From: an uncultured Desulfobulbus sp.
GTDB lineage: Bacteria; Desulfobacterota; Desulfobulbia; Desulfobulbales; Desulfobulbaceae
DNA length: 6,818 nt
Assembly: GCA_946539945.1 (NCBI GenBank)
Contig: CAMNHX010000089.1
Span: 1-6,818 of the forward strand
Direction of reading: 5' to 3'
In this document: piece after piece, positions 5,986 to 6,818 of the stretch
Layout of the letters: each line of letters starts with the position of its first letter
How positions within the stretch are numbered: position 1 is the stretch's first letter
Position numbers and translations under genes: made by a program
Notes under the pieces: model-generated
Told to the model about the DNA's origin: nothing
Database searches by the model: none
Seen by the model: only the letters and a program-made list of their open reading frames with translations

Positions 5986-6761
5986 GGCCAGTTCTCCCGG
6001 AACGCATCCCCAGAGTGAACCAGCACCTGATCGAGCTGGCTCTCGCCCGGAACCAGCCGAGCGTCGCAGACGCGCAAAAAGGACAGATCAATCAGGGAAT
6101 CCCCCATGCCCAGAGAAAAAGCAGGACCGTGTTCAGCCTCGAACTGGAGCAGCACGCGCCGCACCGCCCGCCCCTTGTCCAGCCAAGGCGGCAAGAGGGC
6201 CAGATTGTTGTGGTTGCAGTGCAGGGTCATGGCAGGCAGGGCAGCACTGTCCAGAGCCTGCCTGCAACGGACAGCCAGATCCTGGACCAGTTCACAACGG
6301 TTGCCGGAAGATTTGGCAGCCACGTAAAAGGGCGTTTCAAAGTCGCTGATGAGCCGCACCGCCACATCGCCTTGCAGGGCCTTGTTTTCCCTTTCCAGAA
6401 AGCTTTGCCAGCGCAACAGGGCAGGCAGGGCAGCCCGCGCCAGGACTCGCGACTGGGCCAGCCAGTCCTCGTCTGCCTGCCCCTCCGGGTTCAGGATTAC
6501 GCCGCCGTAATCGATGATCGCAGGACCGCGAAAGGCGATATGTACCCGCAAAAAGGCGTCCAGATTGCGGGCTGTCACCGGAATGAGCAAGGCCCCACCA
6601 TGCTGGAGCCAGTCCAGAAAGGCCAGTTGTTTGGGACTGGCCCAGCAGATCGGGTCCCCGTTTTTGAGAAAGGCCAGAGCTTGCCAGTCCTCTTGCGGCG
6701 GCTTTTTGCGGGCGCTCTGGAAGAGCGTGTCGTCAAGGTCAGTGAAGATCAGAATCTGCAT
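5982..6761 (-). CDS. HAD-superfamily phosphatase of the Ter-associated module
   Basis: The 259-residue protein has all four HAD motifs. Motif I is FTDLDDTLF with nucleophile Asp8 and acid/base Asp10, and motif II is IPVTAR with Thr63. Motif III is LDKGRAV with Lys196, and motif IV is GMGDSLIDLSFL with Asp221 and Asp225. The DYGG segment (84-87) and the large insert between motifs II and III (about 80-185) fit a C2B-capped phosphatase, as in the Cof, sucrose-phosphate and mannosylglycerate-phosphate phosphatases. It most likely removes phosphate from a small phosphorylated metabolite, and the neighbours suggest one made by the phosphoribosyltransferase. ATG6761 is chosen because motif I falls 8 residues in. 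No Shine-Dalgarno is visible before it. It is the first gene of the three in this window, and its stop overlaps the next start by 4 nt. Confidence 0.87.
   Translation of the reverse strand: MQILIFTDLDDTLFQSARKKPPQEDWQALAFLKNGDPICWASPKQLAFLDWLQHGGALLIPVTARNLDAFLRVHIAFRGPAIIDYGGVILNPEGQADEDWLAQSRVLARAALPALLRWQSFLERENKALQGDVAVRLISDFETPFYVAAKSSGNRCELVQDLAVRCRQALDSAALPAMTLHCNHNNLALLPPWLDKGRAVRRVLLQFEAEHGPAFSLGMGDSLIDLSFLRVCDARLVPGESQLDQVLVHSGDAFRENWP
5994..5998 (-). promoter_or_regulatory. Shine-Dalgarno supporting the GTG start of the StiP-family gene
   Basis: GGGAG on the minus strand lies 8 nt before the GTG at 5985-5983. It supports this non-ATG start inside the end of the upstream HAD gene. 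Confidence 0.65.
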
Positions 6762-6818
6762 GACTGCGCGGGTGAGTGGCGCTCTGGCGGGGGTCCCTAT
6801 TTTTTCTGTCCGACCGGG

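Noticed and set aside
4561..6018. Plus-strand open frames of 267 and 185 residues opposite the CitE-like and StiP-family genes
   Set aside because: Their composition looks like codon shadow and the opposite strand carries the conserved motifs.
6762..6818. End of a further minus-strand gene upstream of the HAD gene (a TAG at 6799-6797 after six open codons)
   Set aside because: Six codons are too few to judge. The other two minus frames are also open to the window edge, so nothing can be supported.

Overview
The window looks like chromosomal DNA of a GC-rich Gram-negative bacterium. It makes lipid A with LpxI instead of LpxH. The LpxD/FabZ/LpxA/LpxI order and the protein wording suggest a deltaproteobacterium of the Desulfovibrio type. 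That taxonomic call is an inference from remembered family patterns, not from a search.

Left part, plus strand (2-3334): the C-terminal tail of an upstream protein, resembling the end of Rpn/PD-(D/E)XK recombination-promoting nucleases, is followed by a tight lipid A operon lpxD-fabZ-lpxA-lpxI (gaps of 2 and 20 nt, then an 8-nt overlap). LpxA adds the first acyl chain to UDP-GlcNAc and LpxD adds the second after LpxC deacetylation. LpxI then cleaves UDP-diacylglucosamine to lipid X. FabZ works on the 3-hydroxyacyl-ACP pool that LpxA and LpxD also draw on. lpxB, a frequent downstream partner, is absent here. A sigma70-like promoter candidate lies inside the end of the upstream gene.

Middle, minus strand (3846-3301): moaC, for molybdenum cofactor synthesis, converges on lpxI, and the two genes overlap by 34 bp at their 3' ends. 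It is preceded by a 146-bp spacer with a strong Shine-Dalgarno, a possible promoter and an 8-bp inverted repeat.

Right part, minus strand (6761-3993): three genes overlapping by 4 and 8 nt encode a HAD phosphatase, a phosphoribosyltransferase-like protein (StiP family) fused to a PELOTA-type RNA-binding domain, and a CitE-like HpcH/HpaI aldolase/lyase. Comparative genomics of tellurium-resistance (Ter) loci describes this combination as a putative pathway for a nucleoside-like metabolite, with no product established that I know of. No TerC, TerD or TerB gene is inside the window, so the cassette either continues beyond 6818 or stands apart from Ter proteins. This is the most interesting part of the window. 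All seven complete genes are intact, with no frameshifts seen.
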